A DNA stretch of 64,000 nucleotides, from assembly GCA_013365325.1 (NCBI GenBank), contig JABVXV010000271.1, forward strand, positions 15,001 through 79,000, given 5' to 3'. Below, one piece after another: positions 26,701-39,865 of the stretch. Numbering within the stretch: the stretch's first letter is position 1; the number at the start of each line of letters is the position of its first letter. The position numbers and the translations under genes were made by a program. Under the pieces are notes generated by a model. The model had not been told where the DNA came from. It was given only the letters and a program-made list of their open reading frames with translations, and did not search any database. This DNA comes from Dipetalonema caudispina. Taxonomy: Eukaryota; Nematoda; Chromadorea; Rhabditida; Onchocercidae.

Positions 26701-27962
26701 TTGTATATTATGAATGTTTTGAAGTTGCTTCCCAAAAATTTACATCTATTTAATATCTATTAAACAGATCGATCATCTGCTTTTTTTTTTTTTTTTTTAT
26801 TCAAAAAAAAAAAAGAATCATTTTTTTTTTTTTTTTTCATTTCAGTGGAAGAATGATTGTATGATAAAAATTTTATCAATCTATAATCATTTGAAAATTT
26901 TTGTAAAACATAAATACATTACAATCAACTATAAATTATTGATTGATAATTTCAAATATTTGAAAAATTTCACTGGTTAAAATTATGATAGATATTTTAT
27001 ACTAATTTGAAAATGTCATCTAAAAAAAATCACAAAAAAAAAATTATGCTCTCATACAGTTTGTATAATTATTATGGTAGCATCTCTTTAATATCATTAT
27101 GAAATTTTTTGGCTAAAATTCCAAAATCATTAAGAGTTATGCTTCGCAATTTTGTTTTTAATGCTTTGATAATTTTAATTAATTTAATATAAATTAATAT
27201 ATAAGCTGTTTAAATTATTTAAATACAAGTGTATTTGATAACAATTTGATGGATGCTTTTAACAAACAAAATTTTATAATAAATTATTCCAAAAATTTCA
27301 GATTTTAATGAATAGAGTTTAAATTTTTTTTTTTTTTTTTTACAGACTAAAATGACATGGATAAAAAATTTTACTATAGGTTGTCTAAATTAATTAAATA
27401 TACAATATTTAATCGGATAAATGTAATAAATTGTTTAATCAAAATATTTAAATTTACCTTTGATTTGTAAAATAGTTTGCTTTATTTTGTTTATTTGATT
27501 TGTTTCAAATTAATAATTTTCTCTCATCTTAATGTATATTATCGTTTAGATGATTTTAATTAATAAAAATGAAATTATTTAATCGTATACTTTTCTAATT
27601 CCCTTTTCACTTATTACATAACCAAAACAATAATCATATTTGCTCATAGTTATCATAAAAACAAAAAAAAAAATTCCATAATATATTGTTGTAAAAAGAA
27701 AACAAATAGAGTTGTAAATATTGCAGATGATCGATGAGAAATAGGAATAACAATGACAATAACGATAACAATAATCATTAAATATTACAATGATTGTAGT
27801 ATTGATGATAATGATAATAATGATGTAACAAGAGGAAAAAATAATATTTTCACATAATTAATAATCATTTATGACAGATATTATAACAAGAATTTTACCA
27901 TTGGTTATTATCATTCATCATTCATCATCAATTTCGACCTTTTCCATTCCAATCTGCTACAA

Positions 27963-27991
27963 CCCCGCTTTTTCCCTTCGTTAAAGCGGGG
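27963..27991. repeat. GC-rich hairpin
   Basis: CCCCGCTTT and AAAGCGGGG form a perfect 9-bp stem around an 11-base loop, which is striking in this AT-rich setting. A C-rich tract follows at 28025-28050. Confidence 0.8.
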
Positions 27992-28024
27992 CAGGAATAT
28001 TTATGAGTATGATGAAAAATAATT

Positions 28025-28050
28025 CTCCCCCCTCCCCCTCCACCCCCCCG
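28025..28050 (-). other. C-rich tract, possible G-quadruplex on the minus strand
   Basis: Runs of six, five and seven C separated by one to four bases. The complementary strand therefore has closely spaced G-runs that could fold into a quadruplex. Confidence 0.4.
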
Positions 28051-28877
28051 TTATTGATACAGGATAGATTCATTTATGATGAGGATTGATAGCATATAAG
28101 AAATGGGTAAAGATATGATGGGTTGTTTTACATCGATATGATGATGCTTTATCAGAATTACAATCGTTAGATTCCAATCGATTCAACAATTTGCTTCTTC
28201 TTTTTTTGGAAAAAAAAAAAAAAGAAGAAAGAAAAATAGAATTTAAAGTGATAAATGTTTAATTATTCGAACATATAGCAATTTTTCCCATTTGAAATTT
28301 CCATATCTTTCTATAAATTTAGTAAAAATTTAAAATAAATTAGTAAAAATTTAAATTAATTCCAACAAAAAAAAAGAAAAAAAAAAACAAAAAATTCTTT
28401 TACTATAAATTATTTGAATTTAAAATAGAAAAAAAGAAGATCAAATGAACATTAAATAACAAAACAACAGTAATCACAAAAATAATAATACGAAATATTT
28501 TTTTTTTTTTTTTTGGCTTAAAACGAAATATAATTGATTTAATATATTTGATTCAAAAATTTTTGTAAATCCTTTAAATTTCACCAAATTTTGAATGAAG
28601 AGAAGTTGTACTTTTTTCATTCATCCGAAAATATTTGTTCCAAATTGTATCCTAGTTTTTTTCTTTTTTTTTTTTTTTTTTTGTTTTCTAAATTTCTCAA
28701 TTAATTTTTTTATATAAATTGTTCTTTTTTGAACTAATTGAAAACTATAAAAATTTTACTGTTTTATCCTTTTTATTTTCTCCTTGATATATCACACTTT
28801 CTGAATATTTTTATTTTTATTAATTAATAGTGAAAAAAAAAAATCATTAATTAAATGTTATATGAAAATATTTCTTA

Positions 28878-28960
28878 TTATACAATTATCAAACCATTGT
28901 TTATTACATCACTAAATTCTTTGCTCTTATCAGCTTTATCATCGGCTTCAATCACTTTAG
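28878..28960 (-). CDS. Candidate acidic terminal exon
   Basis: A good acceptor (TTTGTGCTCTAG) is followed by a 26-codon frame (KVIEADDKADKSKEFSD, then VINNGLIIV) and TAA. It needs one incoming base. The candidate exon 34923-34870 leaves exactly one base (G), and joined they would read ...DENV-A-KVIEADD. Amino-acid composition and local G+C look coding. No family is recognised and the linking intron would be ~5.9 kb. Confidence 0.3.
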
Positions 28961-30740
28961 CTAGAGCACAAAATTCATATAAATTTGAATTATATTAGAT
29001 AAATATAAGTTTTGGATAATTATAAGTGAAGATTTGCAGTTTATAATAGAATAATAATTTTTAATAAATGAATAAGAAAAATTTTTAATGAATGAATGGC
29101 TAAATAAGACTTTCGACTTGATAAATGCAATAAATTTTAACTGTTCGATGAATAAGTAAAATTTTTAATTAACCAATAAATTAATTATACAAGCCAAAAA
29201 ATTGCTTATTATAATCAGATAAGAAATGATAAAATAATATGAGGAGAAATTTTGCAGGTAAAATAGTTAAATAATAAGTTTACTGTAAGTATACAATTAA
29301 TTTTATGTATGATAAACAAATAATTATGGACAATAAACATTGTATGTTGTAGGATTAAAAAAAAAAAAAAAAAAAAAAAAGTAGAATGACAAATAAAATC
29401 AGCAGGAATATCAAACAAATTCATTTATAAGCATATAATTGATGAGATGAACAAATAAATGGTATATGTAAATATGGCTTTCATAATTTCATAAATTGCC
29501 AAGTAATTTATGCTAATTATAACTTAGCAATAAAGAAGTAAATGATAAAAAAGCGAATAAACTAAACATAACAATTTTTTTTTTTTTTTTTTTGGTTTTC
29601 ATTTTATTTTTCAGCTTTTCAGTATTTTTGATATCATTCATGAATATTCATATCATTGACGTCTTCCAAGTGATAAGTACGTGAGATTACGCTAAGTAAT
29701 TAATTATAATACAAATAGAAAAATATTGCTACAGTAGACGAACGAATAAATGACAATCTTAGAATATTGTAAAATAATGTAAAATATAAACATAACGATA
29801 ATTAAGTTATATTGACAGAGTAAGTTCATCGGTAGCTGAAAATTTTTCTAATTTCATAATATTCCATCGATTTACATTTTGTTAATTATTAAAATTCTAG
29901 AATTTAATTTAAAATTATTTGTAAAAACAAAATAATGATTATACACAACCTTTCTTTTTTTCATTTTCCATTACTACAAAGTTTAATTTTGTAACATTAT
30001 TATATCAACTGATTGAAAAGGAAATAATTTAAAAAAAAAAAGAAAAAAAAAAGAATGAAAGAACAAGTTTTGAAATAAATTTTGTCAAAAAAAAAAATGA
30101 GAAGAATTAGTCAGAAATAAATTATCGATAGGTAAGAAAGCAAAATAAACCATTAAAGGTCAAAGGTTAGATTTTGGCAATCTTAGAACGTATGTCAAAG
30201 AATTGTAAAATTGGTAAAACAACGATGCATTTTTCTCAGCAAACATACAATATTTGTTATCAAAAATTCAATTTATGCGATCATTTCTTACCATACAGAA
30301 AGAAATAAGCTAAAATTTCTACTAATAAACAAAATCATATAGTTGGAAAGGTTAAAGGTTAAACTTTACATAACTTATAAAAAAGAAAAGAAACAAAAAT
30401 TCTCTTTTCTCTCTGTTCATACTAAAATATGTATATATTTAAACATATAATTTTTTTTTTTAATTTATCATAGAAAAATGATAAAGTCATACTTTTTTCC
30501 TCCTTCAAATCAATCAATTCAAATAAGACAAAAATTAATGGAAAAAAAAAATAAAATAAAATATTTTTCATTGATTAAAAAAATTTCTCGATCAAATTTA
30601 AATCCCTCCAATAACATTCAATATTTTGGTTATTTTTTATAGGCCAAGGACAAATTTAAACCTATTTTTTCACCCAATTAAACGATTTTCTATTGTTACA
30701 CTGAAAAATTAATCCTTTTTCTTCTTTTAATTTCATCGTT

Positions 30741-30780
<40 letters not shown>

Positions 30781-31349
30781 TTTTATCGGTTATGTGCCAC
30801 AATGTCTATCGTATTCATTTTACCCCTTTTACTTCTCCTATACTAACAATCTTTCTCTCTCTCTCTCTCTTCCTCAGTTATATCCCCCTACGTCCATTTT
30901 GACCTTTTTACCTTTTTTAGTTCCATTTTATTGTTAGCAATAAACGAATTGTTTTACCCAAAAAATTTTTTTTTTTTTTTTAGTCAATCATTTAACATAT
31001 CAGACAGACTATTTGGTGACAAAAACTGAAAAAAAAAAAAGGGAAAGAAAAAAAGTAAAATGCAACAAAATTAAATGACAATTTTGTTTTTTCATTTTAA
31101 ATGTTCGAAAAAAAGAAAAAAATATTAAAAAAAAAAAGAAAAAAAAAAACGAAAAAGTATATTACCATAGCTTAAAAATTTTTCTTGTGCTATTTAAAAA
31201 AAAAAAAAAACTAAACTAAAACGTATACCTTTGCAGAACTTTTCCTCGTTGTATTCACATATCTTTTCGAAATTTTTTCATCCTCACATTTCTACAATTA
31301 TTTTCAAACTTTTTCAAATGTCATACTTTTTCCTATTTCTCAAACATAA

Positions 31350-31395
<46 letters not shown>

Positions 31396-32742
31396 AGGAA
31401 AGATATAAATGAAATGCCAAAAGTACTTGTATACAAACGAATGGAAAAAGAAAAATTTATTTGTATTAAACATAAACTGTTCACCTTTCAGTTATTGGAA
31501 ACAATAAAAAAAAAAATTGAAAATTGAAAATCGAAAATAAATACTTTTTGATATTTAAATAAAATGTTTGGAATAAATTGTATGTACAAATATTTGAGAA
31601 ATTAATTAAGGAAGAAAGGAAGAAAATGCAAAAAATGGGTGAGAAGAATAGGATGCTGGAGAATTTTTATTGATAATATCATATGATACGATACTTAATA
31701 ATTTTAATAAATTAATTTTAATTAGTTGTAGTAATCACCATCCCCATGATCTATATTAACTGTTTAAGTACCGTAAAGATTAATTCATTGTATAATTAGT
31801 TTTATATATATATATATATGTATCGTTATAAAAATAAAGAATGTATTTAAATATATATATATAATTCGATCAATTTCATGCAAAAATTTGCTATATGTAA
31901 AGCAAATAGCAAAATTTAAGTATGAATTTTAAAAAGGATATTCCAATTCTAAAAGTTATAAAAATGTTAATTATAACTATAGCAATGCCAACTTTTTTTT
32001 TATCTCATAATTATTTAATTTTATTCAATTCTTAGCATATATAAATTATTTTATTACTTCTGTATATGTTAAACCAATTTAAATCAAAATTGGAAAAAAA
32101 ATTTAAGCGGTATATTTGCTATTTGAATAAAAAAAAAAAAAAAAAAAAATTATTAGATAGCTGTCTATTTGTTCTATATTTTTTTTTTTTTTTTTTTGTT
32201 TGAACAAATAAATCTTTCATCACTCACTTTTGCTCATTTTTTTTTTTTTTTTTCTTGTTCAACTAATATTACATCAATTTCATACCTTAACAAATAGCTA
32301 CTACAATTATAGCTACTTCTATTTACTAATGACAACAATTAATAACACAATAACAATAACTATTACTATTATAATAGCTACTTTGAAAATTATTTTCCAT
32401 GCTTCTTCCTATCATTAGTAATTTCATTATTACAAAGTAACTATAGCTATATTAGTGATAAATGTTATCATGTACTGATTTGCTACTATTTTATGTTATT
32501 TAAATTAGCTGATATTTATACAAACAAAGAAAAAAAAAAAAAAATGATATAAGTTTAACAAATCTATGTTATACATCAGTTGATAACTTTTATCATTTCC
32601 TTCCTTATCGTTTTTTTTTTTTTCTCTCTTTTTTTACATCTTTGAAAGTGTAATTACCGCTAAATAATTTCATATGACATTTATAAGGTTAATTTCGAAA
32701 AAAAAAAAAGAATACCAATATTTTATATGAATTTAATTTCAA

Positions 32743-32767
32743 AAAAAAAAAAAAAAAAATTTAAGGG

Positions 32768-32802
<35 letters not shown>

Positions 32803-32804
32803 GG

Positions 32805-32859
<55 letters not shown>
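32743..32859. repeat. Stacked poly-A tracts
   Basis: Poly-A runs of roughly 20, 30 and over 40 bases, broken only by TTTAAGGG and GGCGG. Confidence 0.9.
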
Positions 32860-32861
<2 letters not shown>

Positions 32862-34768
32862 AAGGCATGAGAATGTAATATATAATACAAAAATGCTTCC
32901 ATACATTTTTTGATTATAGCTTAGCTTAACAATTATATTTATTTTTATCCATAATTAATTGATCCAAAAATAATCCAATTGATCAAATCATCTATTCATC
33001 CAATCAGTCAATTCAATCAATTAACTCACCGAATGGTACAAATTCAAATGCTTTTCATCTAAGTAAAACAATTAATGAATTATAATGATTGAAGCATTTT
33101 AGTTTTTGTACAACATACATACAACACAAATGCATACATATGTATCATGTTTGTCCGCATATTTAAATTGAAATAAAGCTAATAATGTAAAATTATTATT
33201 TTCGTATAACTTTGTTTAACTAATCAATCCATATGTATCATCAGTTTTTTACACTTTCATTTTTTTTTTTTTGAATTTTTAATCAGTCTATTTGTTTTAA
33301 TCTTACAACAACGATAAATACATTGTATATTGGAGAAAGAAAGGATCAAGTTTCAAAAAAAAAAAAAAAAAAAAGATAATAAACAAAAAAATTTATTTCT
33401 TTCAATTATATTGATCGTAAAGAAAACATTTGAAGCATTTAACCGAATTATAACCGGGAATTCTCATCATTTTCAAGTAGTTCCGGAGATTTTTTTTTTT
33501 AAAAAGAGAAAATTTGCAAGAAAAAGCGAAAAAAAAAAATTTTTCGCAGCATCTGAAAATGCTATGGGAAAATAACAAATATTGTTAGTGTTGCGGGAAA
33601 AGAAAAAAAGATTGATTTTTTTTTTTTTTTTTTGAATTTTTAGGTATATTTTACTTTTTGGAAATGTAATTAGAGTAAAATTTCACAAACATTTCGCCAA
33701 ATAATACAAATGCCTCACTTTTTGATTTAATTTTTATTGCTCAATAATTAATCAAAGAGAATTTGCCCCCTTTTTTTCTTTTTTTTTTTTTTTTTTTTTT
33801 GAAAAAAAAGAGAAATAATTTAACGAAATTTAGAGAAAAAATTAATGCAATCGATTTTTTTTAAAATTTCATTAACCAAAAATGGATGCTTGAATTCTAA
33901 TCAACTGATAAAAATGAATGTCAATGAGTAACTTAGTTAAATGTTTAAAAAAAAAAAAAAAAAGTTGAAAAACAAATGTTTATTTCTCACATAATCATTT
34001 TCTATAAATAGTTAAATTTAAATGAATCTATAAATAAAAGATACAGGTATGGAAGACTTCAAATCAGTATTCATATATAATACTTGATTTGACATATAAT
34101 TCTGAAACTGATGGAGAAAGAGGAAAAAAATTTTAATTATTCTGATAAAAAAAAAAAAAAAGAAAAAATAACATATCAAAGTATTATTTCATATTTTCCA
34201 ATTAACAGTGATATTTGAACAATAATGAGAATTTTTACTTATTTATTTTTTTTTTTTTTGTTCATCTATTTCTATATTAAATTCCATTATTTCAATTTAT
34301 GTTATATGTTACATATTATCTTTTGAATATAATATCTTATTGAAAAAGTTCAAAAAGAAAAAAAAAAAAACTTCTGTTTTCTTATTAATTTTTAGCTTTA
34401 TTTTGATTTAAATATATTGAAAATACATATGTATACTTTAGTAATAATAAATGAAGTATTGCTTTAATCAAAATTAATGATGGCAATTAAAAATATTGCT
34501 TTTTTTTTTTTTGGTTTAATCAAAATCCATATTGTAAAATTTTTTCCCTTTTTTTTCTTTTTTTTTTTTATAAATGATTTTTGAAAGATCTATATTCCAT
34601 CTAATGTTCGAACTTTTTACCAGATGGTAATATTAAAGGTATCCATTACATAAATCGGCGATAAAATATGTTTCTTACAGTATACATCCTTTTTCGATTC
34701 CTAACTTTCCTTGAGCAAATAAACATAAAACAGATGTTTGAAGTATATATTGTTTTACGAATGGGGAA

Positions 34769-34775
34769 AGAGAGA

Positions 34776-34810
<35 letters not shown>
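34769..34810. repeat. (GA)n microsatellite
   Basis: A GA dinucleotide array, slightly imperfect at both ends, directly beside the GC-rich islet at 34870-34923. Confidence 0.9.
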
Positions 34811-34811
<1 letters not shown>

Positions 34812-34869
34812 AAGAGAAAATGATATTTATATATCCTAACGGTTATGTATCAATGTCAAAAGCTAATAC

Positions 34870-34923
34870 CGACATTTTCATCTTCATCAACTTCAACTTC
34901 TTCTCCATTTGCATCGTTTCTTC
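34870..34923 (-). CDS. Candidate acidic internal exon
   Basis: After an acceptor-like CCCGACAG the minus strand reads RNDANGEEVEVDEDENV and leaves one base before a GTATTA donor. The 54-nt exon keeps phase with the candidate exon at 28960-28878. The complementary strand is also open through this islet (including NVTMIFITVIFLSF, faintly like a GPCR helix), so strand assignment is uncertain. Confidence 0.25.
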
Positions 34924-35617
34924 CTGTCGGGTTCTCATAATGTTACTATGATCTTTATAACAGTTATATTCCTATCTTTTGTATTTCCGGTTTTTGTTAG
35001 TGATTCTGTTTCGGAAGCTTTTTCGAATGGAATTTATTAGGATTGAGGAAAGTTAATTAAATTACATGATTACAGTAAGCATAGTATTGATAAATAAGAT
35101 AAAATCGAATATTCGTCACTTTTTTAAAAATCCTAAAACTATTATTAAAAGTTTATTTTTCTTTCAATTAAATTTGAAAGGAAAATTTTAGATTTTGTAA
35201 TGTTTGATAAATGATGAAATATGTAGAAATTTTATTTTGCGATTCAAGCATGTAATAATATCTCTATGAAAAATTCACCAAAATTAATTTCAAAATTGTT
35301 CTAACATTAGCCAATTATTAGGAAACAGAGCGAAATCAATTAATAACCTGAAATTGATGAAAAACTAACTTAATGAACGGAAAATATCAATCTGAAATTA
35401 ATATAAAAGCATACGATACCATGGATTAATTTCATCCAAGTATTTAACTGCATGAAATAAATACTTTAGGAATTTATATCCCAAATATTTCTATTTTGAA
35501 CATTTTGCAAATGATATTTGTCGGTAAACATCAAAGATCGGTAAGATTAGTAATAGAAGTGAGTGCTAATGGACTTCTTTTTCATTTCTTTTCAATTTCC
35601 TTTTTTTTGATTTGTAG

Positions 35618-35679
35618 TAATCGTTTTCATGGCGACACGTGTGGTGAACGATCCGTCCGATGCTGGCGACACAAGTTAA
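35618..35679 (+). CDS. Candidate 5' exon or short ORF in a GC-rich islet
   Basis: An acceptor (TTTGATTTGTAG) lies 11 bases before an ATG that opens MATRVVNDPSDAGDTS and then TAA; a GTTAAT donor-like site overlaps the last codon. Acceptor-to-ATG spacing of this size is typical of trans-spliced nematode first exons. The islet is over half G+C, far above its surroundings. No downstream exon could be tied to it. Confidence 0.25.
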
Positions 35680-35848
35680 TTAGGGTCAAAAAAGAAGGGC
35701 GATAATTAGCAACATTCATCAAAAAGGATTCCGATGCTTATTTAATTGGTAAAGTATTAAGGTCAAAAGCAGATTTCTTGCTGATGAAATTGCAAAAAAT
35801 GATGGCGACACTAATTATTTATAATAACGTTATCAAATGAAAGAGTTT

Positions 35849-35881
<33 letters not shown>

Positions 35882-38254
35882 AAACGAAAAACAAAAACAA
35901 AAGACAAAAAAAAGGTTTAAGTCGTATCAAATGAAATACGGAATTTTCTTTTACGTGAATAAAAATTTTTTAAAAACAACGAGTGAAAATGTTGCAAAAA
36001 GAAAAAAAGAAAAAAAATTAATAAATGCGAAAATTTCATTTTTTCATTTCTACCTTTTCTTTGTCTTTTTCTTAACATTTTTATACAAATTAGTAAATTA
36101 TTTTATGCTTCAATAATGATGTCCATTTTTAAGTGTTAATTTTTAACCATTTCAATTTCAAAATAAATGATGTAAACATTTTTTTTTTTTTTGATGCAAT
36201 TGTCGTAGGTACACGTTCCTTAAACGTATTCTTTAAACGTATATCTAATTTCTTTCTGAAAACGATCAGGAAAGGTTATTATTCAAAAAATACAAAAAGA
36301 AAAAAAGAAAAAGAAATAATTAGGTGAAAAAGAAAAAGCACAGCAATTTAAGCAATTATTATTTAAGTATCGTAATATATAATTGAATATGTTAGTTATT
36401 AAGTGTAAGATTACTTTAGTGTAAGGTAAGTTCGAAGTAATTAATGCATACAAAATACTGATGATAATTATTTTGTTGTTTATCTTAAACATCAAATGGT
36501 ATTGAGAAATAATTCAGCTCAAGAAAAAATAAAAAAATAAAAAAAAATAAAACTGATTAGAAAGTAAGATCTATTACTGTTGCTAAAACAATAAATCAAA
36601 ATGCGCAACGAATAAGAAAAGATGATTCATCAAGTGTTCAAATTCTTCGATGCTAAGCTGAAATAGTTGTTCCAGTTGCTTAATACATACTAATAAATTA
36701 GTCATTAATGATTTACTGCTACAAGTTACAAATGTCACCTGTTCAACAAGGCATTTTACTTCTTTAAATTAGGACAAATTAAATTTATGAGTTCTTTTTT
36801 CCCAAAAATTTCTAATATCTAGTTTAAAATTTTTAAATTTAAATTTAAAAATTAGGGTTAAAATAAGTTAAATATTACTTTTTTTTTTTTGCTTCTTTTT
36901 TTCTGTATCTCTTTAAGAAAAAAAAAAATTAACGCTTTTTGCTCAATAGAAAAATTATTAACGTAGTAAATGTTGGAAATTGTTTCTTTTTTTTGTTTTT
37001 TTTTTTTCTTTGGAATGATTTCATAAAGTTTAAAAATTTTAATATTTAACATATCTTGAATATGAAAATTAGCGAAATTTATTTCGTTTTTAAATTCCTT
37101 TTTTTTCAATATATATCATACCAAATACGAGAAGAAAAATTAAATTCATATTTATATTTCAGAGTAATTTTCTAGAAAAAAAAAAAAAAAATTGAAATAT
37201 TCTTTTTGCTTCTTTTTCTTTTTTATTATTTAAAATATTAATGATAGCAACAAATTGTTATGTAATAAATGCTCTCCTTTGTATTATTATTATTATTCCA
37301 CTTTGTCGAGTGGCCAATGTCCAAACAATGTTCAACTTATAATTCATTCTCGCTTTTACAATAACATTTTTTCAATTAGCATTTGAATGAAATAAATTAT
37401 TGAGCAACATTCAACAACGGGGTTGAAAGGCGGGGAAAAAACGGGTAGTGAGCAATGAGGAATAAAATGGGAAGGGTTAAGAATTTGCAACAAACATGAG
37501 AGTAAGATGTAAGCTAATTTGCATAATAACAAATGTGATACTAGTTGTAGTTGTAGAAGTAGCAGTTGTAGTGTAAGGTTTAGAATTGATTTAAGATGAT
37601 AAAGATGAATGAAATGGATACATTATCAGTGCTTTGAATTTGAAATGTATATGAAATGATACTTGAGGTACTTCCTTTTTTTTTTTTTTTATTTTACAGA
37701 AAAAGCAAAAGAATAATTTTGAGATAAAATTTTAAATAAGAAAAAAAAAAAACTACAGCCTATAACACCTAAATTTCATGCTATATCTTGTAACAGAAGA
37801 AAAAGTTTACTTTAGGATTATTTAATTACTTAGAGATTAATCTGTCGATTATATATCATCATTTAAATGATCAGTTAATAGAATTATTAAATAGCCTTCA
37901 TAAAATGGATATAGTAGTGATAAAAAAAAAAAAAAAAAACATATCAAAATATTTTTTGTACAAAATTTTCGGTAAAAATAACTCTTCCATTGTTAACATA
38001 TATTTTTAGTGTTACATTTACATTAGCAATTTTATAAGACCAATGAAAAATTGAATTAAAATTATAATTTGCAATAAAGAAAAAGAATTAAAATAATTAA
38101 ATTTAATTATGAAATAAAAATCTTAAAAACTTGTAAGAATTTTTAAGTACATTTGATTTTTTACTTAACGATACAATTTATGCATAAATTAAATTTTAAG
38201 TTGAAAATTTTAAATGAAACTTGACAATTCCATTGGAAAATTTATTATTTTGTT

Positions 38255-38281
38255 ACACACACACACACACACACACACACA
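38255..38281. repeat. (CA)n microsatellite
   Basis: Thirteen perfect CA/AC dinucleotides. Confidence 0.95.
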
Positions 38282-39269
38282 GGCATCTATACACAGCATG
38301 AATACTTGCAAACAATGAAATAATCTCTTAAGAGGTCATATTGTTGTTATAAGGGCGGATGAGGAAAGCGCGGAGCAGCGGGGTACTACATTTAGTAATT
38401 CTTATATGATAAAACAGTATATGGTATAGCGAAGACAATGTTAACAGATTAAAAAAAAAATGAATTAAACAAAAATTGAATTTGAAATATGAAATAATTG
38501 AAGAAAAGATAGAGTTTATCACATTACCATATTCCCAGTACAGTATCATGGTAGTTTTTAGTGGATTTTTTTTTTTTGAAATAACAAAATAACAGAAAGA
38601 TTTGAATTATTCTAAATTTAATTAATCATATATCGAAATATTATTAATTCATCGTTATTAGCTAATATTTTTTAATGTTTAAAATTAATCCTAAAGCTTC
38701 ATTACATAAATAAACTTTGTTCAAAATTTTATTAACATATAATAAAGAGTATATCTATTTTGCTATAACAAAATAGCCATAAAATCAGTCAATTATTTTC
38801 GTATAATAAAAAGGATTTCATTTTTTTTTTTTTTTTTTTTTTATTTTTGTATTGTTTTTAAAAAAAAAAAAAAAAAAAAACAAAGAAAAATGAAAACAAA
38901 GAGGAAACTTCATAAGAGGGGAAAAAAAACTTATCGAATGCATTTTACAACCAAATATAGTGATAATTTAACATTTTGATAAAAATTATTTATTTACATT
39001 TGTATGTTAATTTAAAAGAAGGAGCGGAATGGATGTAAGAGAAGAATAAGAAAGTTCTCATAATGATCGATTTATTAAAATGAACCGAAGTTACTTATTA
39101 GCTCAGTTATAAATGGGAAAGGATAAGGAAGAAATGAAGAAGAATGAAAAAAGGAAATGTATCAAAATGCTTCGGTAATAATAAATCAAAAAAAGAAGTG
39201 AAATTATGGACCTTTCTGGAAATAAATAGCAAAGGAAGCAAAGGAAATAGGTTAAGTCGAAGGGGAAAA

Positions 39270-39365
39270 ATGATGATATTAACGATGATAATGATGATGA
39301 CGATGAGGATGATATTGGTGATGATGATGATGATGATGACGACGATGATAATGATGATGACGATA
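39270..39365. repeat. (GAT)n degenerate microsatellite
   Basis: GATGAT/GACGAT array. It explains the Met/Thr-rich and His-rich frames seen on the two strands. Confidence 0.9.
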
Positions 39366-39540
39366 TCTTGCTGTGAAATTGATGAGACTGGAACAAAGAA
39401 GCATATGTAAAAGAAGAGAACTTATTCGTACTATAATTTCAAACCATCCCAAAATTAAATATATAGTATATATAATCATTTCGAATTATTATTGATCTGA
39501 AATGTTTAGTTGAAAATATTTTAGTCATGTTTAATTTCCG

Positions 39541-39567
39541 ATTATTATTATCATCACTATTATTATC

Positions 39568-39663
<96 letters not shown>

Positions 39664-39669
39664 GTTAAC

Positions 39670-39739
<70 letters not shown>

Positions 39740-39765
39740 GTTATCATTATTATTATTATTATTAC

Positions 39766-39855
<90 letters not shown>

Positions 39856-39865
39856 CATTTTTATT
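39541..39865. repeat. (ATA)n/(ATT)n array with a large palindrome
   Basis: ATA repeats on the left turn into ATT repeats at AGTTAACT (centre 39666/39667). The left arm of ~97 bases pairs with the right arm except at one or two interruptions (C at 39626, G at 39740). The ATT side runs on to 39865. Confidence 0.95.

Noticed and set aside
26256..26753. 165-aa + strand frame
   Set aside because: It is a composite of ACT/AGT repeats, poly-A, GAAA repeats and poly-T.
39103..39479. Overlapping Ser-, Met- and His-rich frames
   Set aside because: All are frames of the GAT array; none has splice signals or non-repeat sequence of note.
39439..39858. 139-aa Ile/Tyr-rich open frame
   Set aside because: It is the translation of an ATT/ATA microsatellite with no other content.
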